Source: Persephonella hydrogeniphila
GTDB taxonomy: Bacteria; Aquificota; Aquificia; Aquificales; Hydrogenothermaceae
Reading direction: 5' to 3'
Assembly (NCBI RefSeq): GCF_900215515.1
Contig: NZ_OBEI01000001.1
Location: forward strand, 186,001-250,000
Length of the DNA stretch: 64,000 nt
Shown here: piece by piece, positions 17,621 to 27,220 of the stretch
Layout: every line of letters begins with the position of its first letter
Numbering within the stretch: position 1 is the stretch's first letter
The notes under the pieces: model-generated
What the model saw: only the letters and a program-made list of their open reading frames with translations
Told to the model about the DNA's origin: nothing
Database searches by the model: none
Program-made: the position numbers and the translations under genes

Positions 17621-18166
17621 GTGAAGAAAAGGATCTTTATAGGCAGCTTTGTAAATATCCCTGATTTTCGGAAAAAATACACAAGGATCAAAAAAGAATT
17701 TGGAGGAGTAATAGGAGGGCGCTGGATTCCTGAAGAAAATTTCCATATCACATTTAAATTCATAGGAGATATTTCAGATAATCAAATAAATCTGATAAAA
17801 CAAAGTCTTTCTGCAGAGTTAGACAAAGATATACAGGTAAGTCTTCAGTTCAAAGGATTAAATGCTTTTCCGAATATATATAACCCGAGAGTTTTCTTTA
17901 TTAACGTTTATGACAGCACAGGGGTTCTTGAACAGATGAATCAAAGCATAAACAGGAAACTCTCCTATCTGGGATTTCCTGCAGATAATAAACCTTTTAA
18001 ACCTCATATCACATTAAAAAGAATAAAATCTGTAAAAAAAGAGTTGTTTATAGAGAGAATAAAAGAGTTTGAAAATGCTTTATTCGGAGAACAAAAGAGT
18101 ATACAGATAAATATCATTGAAAGTATTCTCCGACCGGAAGGGGCGTTATACAAAAAAGTGGAATAA
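17621..18166 (+). CDS. thpR: RNA 2',3'-cyclic phosphodiesterase (2'-5' RNA ligase family)
   Basis: A 181-residue member of the 2H phosphoesterase superfamily. Both catalytic HxTx motifs are present: HITF in ENFHITFKFIGD and HITL in KPHITLKRIK. ThpR hydrolyses 2',3'-cyclic phosphate RNA ends to 2'-phosphates. I prefer GTG 17621 over TTG 17618 because AGGAG at 17611-17615 leaves a workable five-base gap. It is divergent from the diguanylate cyclase gene, with a 14-bp perfect palindrome at 17535-17548 in the shared gap. Confidence 0.88.
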   Translation: MKKRIFIGSFVNIPDFRKKYTRIKKEFGGVIGGRWIPEENFHITFKFIGDISDNQINLIKQSLSAELDKDIQVSLQFKGLNAFPNIYNPRVFFINVYDSTGVLEQMNQSINRKLSYLGFPADNKPFKPHITLKRIKSVKKELFIERIKEFENALFGEQKSIQINIIESILRPEGALYKKVE

Positions 18167-18204
18167 TATCATATTTAGGTATATATTTATTTAGCAGAAT
18201 AAGA

Positions 18205-18277
18205 CCGCGGGGGTAGCCATAAGGCTTGAGAACATACCCTTCGAACCTGATCCGGCTAATACCGGCGTAGGGAGCGG
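18205..18277 (+). promoter_or_regulatory. TPP riboswitch (THI element)
   Basis: The core is clear: GGGGGTAGCC, a P3 hairpin AGCC/GGCT, the TGAGA turn, ACCCTT, then GAACCTGATCCGG...CCGGCGTAGGGA. Outer stem P1 pairs CCGC (18205-18208) with GCGG (18274-18277). It lies about 110 bases before thiC and should repress it when thiamine pyrophosphate is bound. I see no clean intrinsic terminator between the aptamer and the GGAGG of thiC, so control is probably at translation or through a structure I could not resolve. Confidence 0.93.
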
Positions 18278-18374
18278 ATTATGGATGTTTTCAGATTTTA
18301 TCCCCGATTTATGACCATTTTCATTTTTAGATGGGTCTAAAAGTGATACAAGGGTTATTATAAAACGGCAATAA

Positions 18375-19748
<1,374 letters not shown>

Positions 19749-19752
19749 AATA

Positions 19753-19775
19753 CAGGCGGGTTTCCCGCCTTTTTG
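19753..19775 (+). terminator. Intrinsic terminator after thiC
   Basis: AGGCGGG (19754-19760) pairs perfectly with CCCGCCT (19764-19770) around a three-base loop, followed by a run of five T. It lies directly between the thiC stop and the next gene's start. Confidence 0.9.
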
Positions 19776-19779
19776 AAAA

Positions 19780-20760
19780 ATGGAAAAATTTGAAAAAATA
19801 TTAGAAAGTATTGATGATCCAATAGTAGTTGTTTCGAAGAATGGGAAGATACTATATATAAATCAGGCAGGATATACACTAAAATCTCAGCTGGGGAATA
19901 AAGGATTTTCAGAACTGGTAAACTCTCCTTTAAATCTAAACTTCATAAAAAAAGGTATGTCTGTTAAAGGTTTATTTAAAGAGATAAACAATAATAGATT
20001 TCTTATAGATGCTTTTCCTTACGAAGATGGGATTACGCTCCTGATTCGAGATATCACAAGATTCATAGAGTTAGAAGAACTTTCAAAAAAGGAAGGCCTT
20101 ATAATAACAGTATCAAAATTACTCTCCTCTGTATTCCACGACATGAAAGGACCTATAGGTGGAATAAAAGGGGCTGCTCAACTTCTGAAGGAAGATATTC
20201 AGGATAAAGAGCTTATAGATGACATTCTTTATGAGACAAAAAGAATAGAGAATATGATCAGTGAGATTACTCTCCTGGCAAAACCAGTTCAACTTTCTAA
20301 AAAAATGATAAATATACACAAAGTGATAGATGATGCTATAAAAACTCTTGAAAAATCATTTCCAGAAGTCTATTTTGAAAGACTTTATGATCCAAGTTTA
20401 CCTGATCTTTACATTGACCCCGACTATATGTATAGAGTACTGGTCAATATAATAAAAAACGGGATTGAAGCAATTAAAGGAAAGGGTAAAATAAGAGTCT
20501 CGACAGGGATATCATGGGATAAAATATACTCTCCGAAAGGGAACAAAGTATTTATAAAGATAAAAGATTCAGGAAAAGGAGTTTCTGAAGATATGATAGA
20601 TAAACTATTTATACCCTTTGTTTCTACAAAGAAAAAAGGTATGGGAATAGGACTCTCCTCATCTTATAAAATAGTAAAAGAACATGGAGGAATTTTAAGG
20701 TATATAGGTGACGCAACATTTGAGATACTGTTACCTATTCCTGAAAGAGGTGAAAAATGA
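19780..20760 (+). CDS. NtrB-like sensor histidine kinase (PAS-HisKA-HATPase)
   Basis: A 326-residue cytoplasmic kinase without membrane helices. An N-terminal PAS domain (ILESIDDPIVVVSKNGKILY) is followed by the H-box FHDMKGPIGGIKGAAQLL, close in form to NtrB, and an ATP-binding domain with N-box VNIIKNGIEAI and G-box GMGIGLSSSYKIVKEHGG. It should phosphorylate the sigma-54 activator encoded next, which it overlaps as ATGA. The stimulus could be nitrogen status or something else; no glnB or glnA lies nearby. The start is close behind the thiC terminator. Confidence 0.9.
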   Translation: MEKFEKILESIDDPIVVVSKNGKILYINQAGYTLKSQLGNKGFSELVNSPLNLNFIKKGMSVKGLFKEINNNRFLIDAFPYEDGITLLIRDITRFIELEELSKKEGLIITVSKLLSSVFHDMKGPIGGIKGAAQLLKEDIQDKELIDDILYETKRIENMISEITLLAKPVQLSKKMINIHKVIDDAIKTLEKSFPEVYFERLYDPSLPDLYIDPDYMYRVLVNIIKNGIEAIKGKGKIRVSTGISWDKIYSPKGNKVFIKIKDSGKGVSEDMIDKLFIPFVSTKKKGMGIGLSSSYKIVKEHGGILRYIGDATFEILLPIPERGEK

Positions 20761-22133
20761 AAGCTCTTGTATTTGATGATGAAAGAACAATAAGAAAAGT
20801 ACTTGAAAAAATACTAAAAAAAGAAGGATTAGAAGTGAAAACTTTCGAATCTGGAATAAATGCCACGGATATCATTAAAAAAGAAAAACCAGAAATAGTT
20901 TTCCTTGATATATCCCTTCAGGATGCCAACGGCATGGATATCCTGAAATCAATGCTGGTAATGGAGAACAGACCCTATGTGATAATGATATCTGGGCATG
21001 ACGAGTATAACTACCTTATTGAAGCGATGAAACTTGGAGCTTTTGATTATATTCCAAAACCCTTTGATATAGACAAGATAAGAAGAGTGATAAAAGAGAT
21101 CAGGGAGATACTGTCAGCCAAAACTGTTTCTGACTCTTCAGAAGTAGATATTGTAGGAAAAAGTCCTGCGATGAAAGAAGTATTTAAGATTGTAGGAAGA
21201 GCAAGTGCAAGTAATCAACCCGTCTTAATTACAGGAGAAAGTGGGACAGGAAAAGAAGTAATCGCAAATCTAATCCACAGGTACAGCAACAGATCAGATA
21301 AACCGTTTATCGCTATAAACTGTGCTGCAATCCCATCTGGACTTATAGAATCAGAACTGTTTGGCTATGAAAGAGGAGCATTTACAGGAGCAGACCGTAG
21401 CCGTCCCGGAAAATTTCAGGCTGCCGATGGAGGAACTATATTTTTAGACGAAATAAGTGAACTTCCCCTTGAAGCTCAGGGAAAACTTCTAAGGGTTCTT
21501 CAAGAAATGGAAGTAACCCCAGTAGGTTCCAATAAAAGAGTAAAAGTAGATGTAAGAGTTATAGCTGCAACAAATAAAGATCTTATAAAACTTGTTGCAG
21601 AAAACAAGTTCAGAGAAGACCTGTTCTATAGATTGTCTGTTATAGAGATAAATCTCCCTCCTTTAAGAGAAAGAAAAGAAGATATACCAGAGCTGGTTGA
21701 ACTGTTTACAAAACAGGCTTTAAAAATACACGGTCTAAAAAAGGGAGGTTTTACAGAGGAAGCTGTAAAACTTCTTGCCGAGTACGACTTTCCTGGAAAT
21801 ATAAGAGAACTCAAAAACTTAGTTAATAAGCTTATTGCAATTTATAGAGATAGACCTATTACACCTGATCTTATTCAGATACAAACAGGTGCAGAAAATA
21901 AAAATTCATTTGACTGGAAGGAAGGAATAAAAAAAGAAGTATCTGAGATGTTTATTCAGGAGAAAAAAAATATATACACAAAAATTATAGAAGAAGCAGA
22001 AAAAGTTGTAATTGAAGAAATTTTAAAATACACTAAAGGTAATATATCTGAAGCTTCAAAGTATCTTGGAATTCATAGGAATACAGTTCACAAAAAGATT
22101 GAAGAACTTAATATTGATAAGGGAAGGGAATGA
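20757..22133 (+). CDS. NtrC-family sigma-54-dependent response regulator
   Basis: A 458-residue activator with three domains. The receiver (residues 1-115) has the acidic pair DDE, phospho-acceptor Asp in VFLDIS, and the Lys of IPKPF. The AAA+ domain has Walker A GESGTGKEV, the sigma-54 contact loop GAFTGA and Walker B GGTIFLDEI. A C-terminal Fis-type helix-turn-helix ends NISEASKYLGIHRNTVHKKI. It opens sigma-54 promoters when phosphorylated by the upstream kinase. It overlaps both neighbours by four bases. Its targets are not visible; I found no convincing -24/-12 promoter close by. Confidence 0.93.
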   Translation: MKALVFDDERTIRKVLEKILKKEGLEVKTFESGINATDIIKKEKPEIVFLDISLQDANGMDILKSMLVMENRPYVIMISGHDEYNYLIEAMKLGAFDYIPKPFDIDKIRRVIKEIREILSAKTVSDSSEVDIVGKSPAMKEVFKIVGRASASNQPVLITGESGTGKEVIANLIHRYSNRSDKPFIAINCAAIPSGLIESELFGYERGAFTGADRSRPGKFQAADGGTIFLDEISELPLEAQGKLLRVLQEMEVTPVGSNKRVKVDVRVIAATNKDLIKLVAENKFREDLFYRLSVIEINLPPLRERKEDIPELVELFTKQALKIHGLKKGGFTEEAVKLLAEYDFPGNIRELKNLVNKLIAIYRDRPITPDLIQIQTGAENKNSFDWKEGIKKEVSEMFIQEKKNIYTKIIEEAEKVVIEEILKYTKGNISEASKYLGIHRNTVHKKIEELNIDKGRE

Positions 22134-23359
22134 AAAAGATTATTTTACTGCTGACAGGGATTGCGGTTTTAATTTTTACTTCTTGTGCTCCTAAAGTACA
22201 AAAAGAGGAAATCTCTCAAAATGCCAGATACTACTACAAAATTGGTCTTTCCTATCTAAACTCAGGAAATAACTCACAGGCTCTCTACTACCTTAATAGA
22301 GCGTATCAGATAAATCCTGAAGACCCGGAGATACTTAATGCCTTAGGCATAGCATACAGCAATGTAGGGGAGTTTGAAAAAGCTAAAAAATTCTTTTTAA
22401 AAGCCATAGAAAAAAATCCAGATAAAGCAGAAACATACACCAATCTTGGAGCATTACTTGCAAGGGAAAAACAGTACGACAAAGCCCTGTGGTATTTCCA
22501 GAAAGCTGCTGAGAACCCTTCTTACATGAAAAAAGATATAGCCTTTTATAACATAGCCCTTATCTACAAACAAAAGGGAAATATGAAACTGTATGAGGAA
22601 AACCTGAAAAAAGCCATATCTTACAACGCATTTTTACTTCCTGCGTATGTATCTTTAGGTGATTACTATCTGTCTCAAAAAAAATATGAAGATGCTCTCG
22701 TTGTGTATTTAACAGCAAAAGACAAAGGTCTTGTTAGTCCTGATATATTTTTCGGACTGGGAAAAGTATACTACTACATAGGCGATTATGATAAATCAAA
22801 GGAATATCTCCTGAAAGCAAAAAAACTTGCAAAAAATAACGATTTACTTCTTATACAGATAAACAGATTTCTTAAGCTTGTTGACAAAAAGATCATAGAA
22901 GAAGCAGAAAGCAAATTAGAGAAAGAAGATAAGAAACAGACAGAGATGGTTATTCCTCCAGTTAAGACAGAAAAAAAGGAAGTTAAACAGATAGAAAAAC
23001 AGATAACTGAAAAAGAAGAAAAGAAAGAAGAAAAACAAGTTGAGGAGAAAAAAGAAGAATTAAAGACAGAAGTAGCAAAAAAAGAAGCACCTAAGATATC
23101 CAAGAAAGTTATAAGACCTAAAATAAGATTTTATGTTCTGGTAGGTAGATTTTCTGACCAGAAAAAAGCTATGGAGATTGTTGAAAAACTTAAATCAAAA
23201 GGTTTTTCACCTGAGATAAAAGAAGATTTTATAGACGGTACACCTGTATATTCTGTTATAATAGGGTACTTCAGGGAGTATAGAGAAGCATCCCGATTTT
23301 ATAGAAAAAATTTGAAACCTCTTGGACTGAGAGGAATAGTGAAATTTACAAGAAAGTAA
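22130..23359 (+). CDS. TPR-repeat lipoprotein with C-terminal SPOR domain
   Basis: A 409-residue envelope protein. The signal peptide ends in lipobox FTSC (lipidated Cys near residue 19). Residues 30-250 hold about six tetratricopeptide repeats (for example ALYYLNRAYQINPEDPEILN). A Lys/Glu-rich linker of about 60 residues leads to a C-terminal SPOR domain (RFYVLVGRFSDQKKAMEIVE... YSVIIGYF), which in other proteins binds denuded septal peptidoglycan. It could tether a complex to the division site. It overlaps the NtrC-like gene as ATGA, an unusual partner that may mean shared regulation rather than shared function. Confidence 0.85.
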   Translation: MKKIILLLTGIAVLIFTSCAPKVQKEEISQNARYYYKIGLSYLNSGNNSQALYYLNRAYQINPEDPEILNALGIAYSNVGEFEKAKKFFLKAIEKNPDKAETYTNLGALLAREKQYDKALWYFQKAAENPSYMKKDIAFYNIALIYKQKGNMKLYEENLKKAISYNAFLLPAYVSLGDYYLSQKKYEDALVVYLTAKDKGLVSPDIFFGLGKVYYYIGDYDKSKEYLLKAKKLAKNNDLLLIQINRFLKLVDKKIIEEAESKLEKEDKKQTEMVIPPVKTEKKEVKQIEKQITEKEEKKEEKQVEEKKEELKTEVAKKEAPKISKKVIRPKIRFYVLVGRFSDQKKAMEIVEKLKSKGFSPEIKEDFIDGTPVYSVIIGYFREYREASRFYRKNLKPLGLRGIVKFTRK

Positions 23360-23368
23360 AGGAGAGAA

Positions 23369-24367
23369 ATGGAAAAGGTAGATCTATCAGTAGTAATACC
23401 TATCTATAATGAGGAAGAGAATCTTCCTATCCTGTATGAGAGATTAAAAAAAGTTTTAGATCAATTAGGAAAAACTTACGAGATTATACTGGTAAATGAC
23501 GGCTCTACAGATAGATCATGGGAGATAATAAAAGAACTTTCCCAGAAAGATCCCCATGTAGTCGGCGTTAATTTTAGGAAAAACTTTGGGCAGACGGCAG
23601 CGATGTCTGCAGGATTTGAGACAGCAAGGGGAGATATTATAATAACTATGGATGGAGACCTCCAGAATGATCCTGAAGATATACCCAAACTCCTTGAAGT
23701 TTTAGATGAAGGATACGACATAGTCAGTGGATGGAGAAAAAATAGAAAAGATGCATTTATAAGCAGAACATTACCCTCAAGGATAGCAAACTGGCTTATA
23801 TCAAAAGTAACAGGCGTACATCTCCACGATTACGGATGTTCTCTTAAGGCTTACAGAGCAGAAGTCGCAAAAAATCTTGATTTTTACGGAGAGATGCACA
23901 GGTTTTTACCTGCTCTGTCAAAAGCTATAGGAGCAAAGGTAACAGAAATTCCTGTAAAACACCACCCGCGAATATATGGGAAATCAAAATACGGAATATC
24001 TAGGACTTTTAAAGTCCTACTGGATCTTATACTTGTGAAGTTTTTGCTTGATTACCGGACAAAACCTTTGAGAATCTTAGGAGGCTCAGGTGCTATTCTT
24101 TTTATGTTCGGGACATTAATTCTTCTATATCTTATAGGAGTAAAGATATTTGGTGGGGAAGATATAGGAAACAGACCATTACTTATTTTTGGAACGCTCT
24201 TTTTCCTTTCTGGAATCCAGCTAATATCAACAGGAATAGTAGCAGAGCTTATAACAAGAACTTACTATGAGTCTCAAGGAAAAAGACCTTACATCATAAA
24301 AGAGATTATAAGAGACCAGAAATTTGAAGTGGTAAACAGAGGTCTTGTTGAAGAAAAAGTTCATTAA
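23369..24367 (+). CDS. Family 2 glycosyltransferase, dolichol-phosphate-mannose-synthase-like
   Basis: A 332-residue enzyme. The GT2 N-terminal motif VVIPIYNEEENLP, the NDGSTDRSWE loop and the catalytic MDGDLQNDPED are present. Two membrane helices follow near residues 230-255 and 270-290, as in ArnC/GtrB/DPMS-type polyprenyl-phosphate glycosyltransferases. It probably moves a sugar from a nucleotide donor to undecaprenyl phosphate. The next gene encodes a flippase-like membrane protein and overlaps it by 23 bases, which supports a lipid-sugar pathway. Which sugar is not determinable. Confidence 0.9.
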   Translation: MEKVDLSVVIPIYNEEENLPILYERLKKVLDQLGKTYEIILVNDGSTDRSWEIIKELSQKDPHVVGVNFRKNFGQTAAMSAGFETARGDIIITMDGDLQNDPEDIPKLLEVLDEGYDIVSGWRKNRKDAFISRTLPSRIANWLISKVTGVHLHDYGCSLKAYRAEVAKNLDFYGEMHRFLPALSKAIGAKVTEIPVKHHPRIYGKSKYGISRTFKVLLDLILVKFLLDYRTKPLRILGGSGAILFMFGTLILLYLIGVKIFGGEDIGNRPLLIFGTLFFLSGIQLISTGIVAELITRTYYESQGKRPYIIKEIIRDQKFEVVNRGLVEEKVH

Positions 24368-25214
24368 ACTGTTTGAGTTATTTATATCTATAGCTGTCTC
24401 TGTAGGTTTCATTTACCTGTTTTATGTAATTATAGGTTTTGATAAGTTTGTCAGTTTTTTTTCTCAGTTAAGTATTATTAATATATTTCTGGCATTTGTT
24501 CTTTATACAGGCTCTTATATAACAAGAGCTTTAAGGTGGAAAATTGTTCTGTCTATTAAAGAGTTTAAAAAACTTTTTAAAATCACCGCCTTTAATACTG
24601 TATTCAATATATTCCTCCCTTTTAGAACCGGAGAACTTTCTTTTTTTTACATGCTGAAAAAAGAAAACATCCCTTTTTCTGAGTCAGCCATAAGCTTTTT
24701 TTCAGTAAGGATATTTGATGCTATATCCCTTTTTGCTGTTTTTGGATTTTCATTCTTCCTTTTCTACAGTAAACCTTTTTTCGCGATATTAACTCTAACA
24801 CTAATGCCTTTTTCTTTTTTGGTACTGAGATATATAGTCTCATTTCTAAAGCACGAAAAGATAAAAGAGTTTCAGAATACAAAGCTAACTCTCAAAAATA
24901 TATCTGTTCTTTACGTACTATCTGTTTTTACTTTTTTCTTGAAGTTTACCGCTTTTTACCTCATTCTTCCTAAAGGAGTTGATTTATCTTTTATACAGGC
25001 CTTTTTTGCTTCAGCGGCAGGAGACCTGACAACAATACTTCCTGTTCACGGAATTGCCGGAATAGGCACATATGAAGGAGGATATGCAGGTATTTTAATC
25101 CTTTTTGGAGTGGATAAAGAAAAAGCTCTCCTTGCCTCTGTATTTGTTCATCTTTTTATGCTTCTTGGAGCTGCTATTATTGCTGGTTTTTCATATCTTT
25201 TTTTAAGAAAGTAG
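24345..25214 (+). CDS. Lysylphosphatidylglycerol synthase TM region / UPF0104-type membrane protein
   Basis: A 289-residue protein with about seven to eight membrane helices. The motifs NIFLPFRTGELSFFYMLK and HGIAGIGTYEGGYAGILILFG are typical of the AglD/MprF-N/YbhN group, thought to flip lipids. No MprF-type synthase domain is present. Start codons TTG 24345 or 24348 are possible; both overlap the glycosyltransferase gene. With the upstream GT2 it could move a polyprenyl-linked sugar across the membrane; that is inference. Confidence 0.8.
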   Translation: MLKKKFIKLFELFISIAVSVGFIYLFYVIIGFDKFVSFFSQLSIINIFLAFVLYTGSYITRALRWKIVLSIKEFKKLFKITAFNTVFNIFLPFRTGELSFFYMLKKENIPFSESAISFFSVRIFDAISLFAVFGFSFFLFYSKPFFAILTLTLMPFSFLVLRYIVSFLKHEKIKEFQNTKLTLKNISVLYVLSVFTFFLKFTAFYLILPKGVDLSFIQAFFASAAGDLTTILPVHGIAGIGTYEGGYAGILILFGVDKEKALLASVFVHLFMLLGAAIIAGFSYLFLRK

Positions 25215-25230
25215 GCCAGAGAGCCTACTT
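25209..25230. other. Inverted repeat spanning two convergent stop codons
   Basis: AAGTAGGC (25209-25216) and GCCTACTT (25223-25230) form a perfect eight-pair stem with a six-base loop. It contains the stop codons of both convergent genes. No T-run follows in either direction, so it is a poor intrinsic terminator and may instead protect mRNA 3' ends. Confidence 0.5.
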
Positions 25231-26193
25231 GTTACCAAAAACCTGATCTAACTTTTCTTTGACAAGTTCAGTTGTGATTTTTGTTACATCTTCTTTAATA
25301 CTTTCTTTTATTTTCTCTTTTAAGTCTGCTTCTACAGTCTCAAATAATTTTTCTTTTATCTGTATTTTAATTTCATCGGTTGATTCTTTAAGTTCTTTTT
25401 CCAGTCTATCAAAGAAATCTTTCTGGAGATCTTCTTTTAGCTTCTGTATATCAAGGTCATTTTTTATCTCTTCAATAAGTTTTTCAACAGCAAGTTCAAT
25501 TACACTTCTCTGTATTTCTTCAGGGGATATCTCTACAGTGATTTTTAATGAACCTGAATTAGACTGAACCGGTTCAGCTACAGCTGGTTGAGGTTCTGGA
25601 GCTGCTTTTCTGGGGGGCTCTTCCTTTTTTGAAGGTTCTGGAGAGATATTTTCCATCTCCTTTAGAAGCTCTGATACATCTTCTAAACCTTCGTCCATAG
25701 AAAGCTCTAACTCTTCTGTAGGATTAGAGCCCATTGTTTCTCCAAGGATTGCTTCCATGTCCTGAGGGGGCTGGTATGCTTCCTCAAAGGACTCTATAGA
25801 AGCAGGTTGTTCTATATTTTCCTGTACAGCAGGTTCTTTAGTTGTTTTACCGGACTTTTTAATATCTTCCACAAGTTTTTCAATATCAGACTCCCTATCG
25901 TAAAAATCCAGACCTGAGAACTGGGATAGCGTTTCCTGATCAATAGGATTTTCTTTCGATATCAATACTTTTACATTCTTTCCTTTTACCTGTTCTCGGG
26001 AGAGAAAAAACTCAAGTGCATTAAGAGCAAGTTCTCCACCAGACGCATCGTAAATGATCACATCAGGTTCAAAAAAAGAGATCTCCCTTAATAAACTTAA
26101 GCTATCTGTATAGCCTTTTACTGTAAAATCTGCCAGCATCTTTGCCAGTTTTGTGATTAAATCCTGATCAAAACTGATTACAGCTATATTCAT
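25225..26193 (-). CDS. Pseudo-receiver protein with long acidic/helical tail, function unknown
   Basis: A 322-residue soluble protein. Residues 1-112 look like a response-regulator receiver: SFDQD at the acidic site and the acceptor-like Asp in DVIIYDASGG. The usual Thr/Ser-Lys switch region is poorly kept, and no Lys-Pro pair is seen. Residues 115-215 are a low-complexity acidic and Pro-rich linker. Residues 215-322 are a continuous charged helix pattern (VEKLIEEIKNDLDIQKLKED...), probably a coiled coil. No output domain is visible. It is a single-gene unit divergent from parA. I do not recognise the family; a role in polar localisation or motility control is possible but unsupported. Confidence 0.6.
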   Translation of the reverse strand: MNIAVISFDQDLITKLAKMLADFTVKGYTDSLSLLREISFFEPDVIIYDASGGELALNALEFFLSREQVKGKNVKVLISKENPIDQETLSQFSGLDFYDRESDIEKLVEDIKKSGKTTKEPAVQENIEQPASIESFEEAYQPPQDMEAILGETMGSNPTEELELSMDEGLEDVSELLKEMENISPEPSKKEEPPRKAAPEPQPAVAEPVQSNSGSLKITVEISPEEIQRSVIELAVEKLIEEIKNDLDIQKLKEDLQKDFFDRLEKELKESTDEIKIQIKEKLFETVEADLKEKIKESIKEDVTKITTELVKEKLDQVFGNK

Positions 26194-26277
26194 AGCTCCC
26201 TCCAGATAGTTTATAAAAGTTATATAAAAGTTGATATTAATTATAATCCTTTTTTATTATTTTGGCATTTTCAATTT

Positions 26278-26297
26278 TAAGACAGTCTGCTGTCTTA
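26278..26297. promoter_or_regulatory. Inverted repeat upstream of parA, candidate operator or partition site
   Basis: TAAGACAG (26278-26285) and CTGTCTTA (26290-26297) are perfect eight-base arms around TCTG. The motif TTAAGACA at its left end recurs at 26331, 28 bases before the parA start. Small ParA systems often have such repeats before parA, bound by ParA or ParB. The binding role is inferred from position. Confidence 0.4.
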
Positions 26298-26358
26298 GTT
26301 AAAGAGATAAAAATTTTTTACGAATAGTTTTTAAGACAATCATTTTAAGGAGCGTAAT

Positions 26359-27210
26359 ATGGGCAAAATTATAGGAGTCGTTAATCAAAAAGGTGGGGCA
26401 GGCAAAAGCAGTATCACAAATGCCCTTTCCCATGAATTTGCACGGAGAGGATACAGAGTCCTTGTTGTTGACTATGATCCTCAAGGAACACAAACTATGC
26501 TGTTTGGATTCAATAAACTATCTCAGTTCATAGACACAGAGCATGATATAACAAATATTTTTAACAATGAAGATATAAACCCGATAAATGTAAAAGAAAA
26601 TCTGTATCTTATTCCAGCAAACCAGAGTCTGAGGGAAGAAGCAGAAAGCGGAAGAATGGGAAAAGAACTTGTTTTATCTAACTTTTTGAGAGGCGGATTC
26701 GGTAAGAAAGGTATAGCTGAGGAGTTTGATCTTATCTTTATTGACTCTCCTGCAGATTCAGGTGCCCTTACTGTCGGGACTATAGCGGCCAGTGATTATA
26801 TACTCATTCCAACCAGACTTACATTTGTAGACTCTACAGGTCTTGTTGGAACATTACAGACAATTATTCAGGCGGTCATTACCTTTAGACTTGAGCTTTC
26901 TATTTTAGGGTTTATACCTGTAGCATATAAATCAAGGCTAAAAGAACATAACGATGTGCTTTCCTCCTTAAAGCAGACTATTCCTCAGATACTTGAAAAA
27001 CATAGCTTTATAAAAAAAGCTTCCGATGAACTTTTTTTAGAACCAATAAGAGACAGAATAGCATGGGCTGAAGCTGCAGCAAAAAGAGTATCTATAAGGG
27101 AATACATAGAAAAAGAGAAAAGAGCTCAAAAAGATATTATCTTCTCCATAGAAAATCTTACAGATGAAATTACAAGAAGAGTATTACTACCTGCGGAAAT
27201 AAATGTATAA
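26359..27210 (+). CDS. parA: ParA-family partition ATPase
   Basis: A 283-residue deviant-Walker ATPase. The start MGKIIGVVNQKGGAGKSS carries the KGGAGKS motif with the signature lysine, followed by VDYDPQGTQTMLFG and FIDSPADSGALT. It lacks an N-terminal helix-turn-helix. ParA proteins form ATP-dependent gradients on the nucleoid to move DNA carrying ParB. It is longer and different in style from chromosomal Soj, which suggests a plasmid-derived or accessory pair. AAGGAG precedes the ATG. parB follows ten bases after the stop. Confidence 0.9.
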   Translation: MGKIIGVVNQKGGAGKSSITNALSHEFARRGYRVLVVDYDPQGTQTMLFGFNKLSQFIDTEHDITNIFNNEDINPINVKENLYLIPANQSLREEAESGRMGKELVLSNFLRGGFGKKGIAEEFDLIFIDSPADSGALTVGTIAASDYILIPTRLTFVDSTGLVGTLQTIIQAVITFRLELSILGFIPVAYKSRLKEHNDVLSSLKQTIPQILEKHSFIKKASDELFLEPIRDRIAWAEAAAKRVSIREYIEKEKRAQKDIIFSIENLTDEITRRVLLPAEINV

Positions 27211-27220
27211 GGAGAGTATT

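Noticed and set aside
25209-25230. Intrinsic terminator
   Set aside because: The stem is perfect but no T-run follows on either strand, so it is listed only as an inverted repeat.
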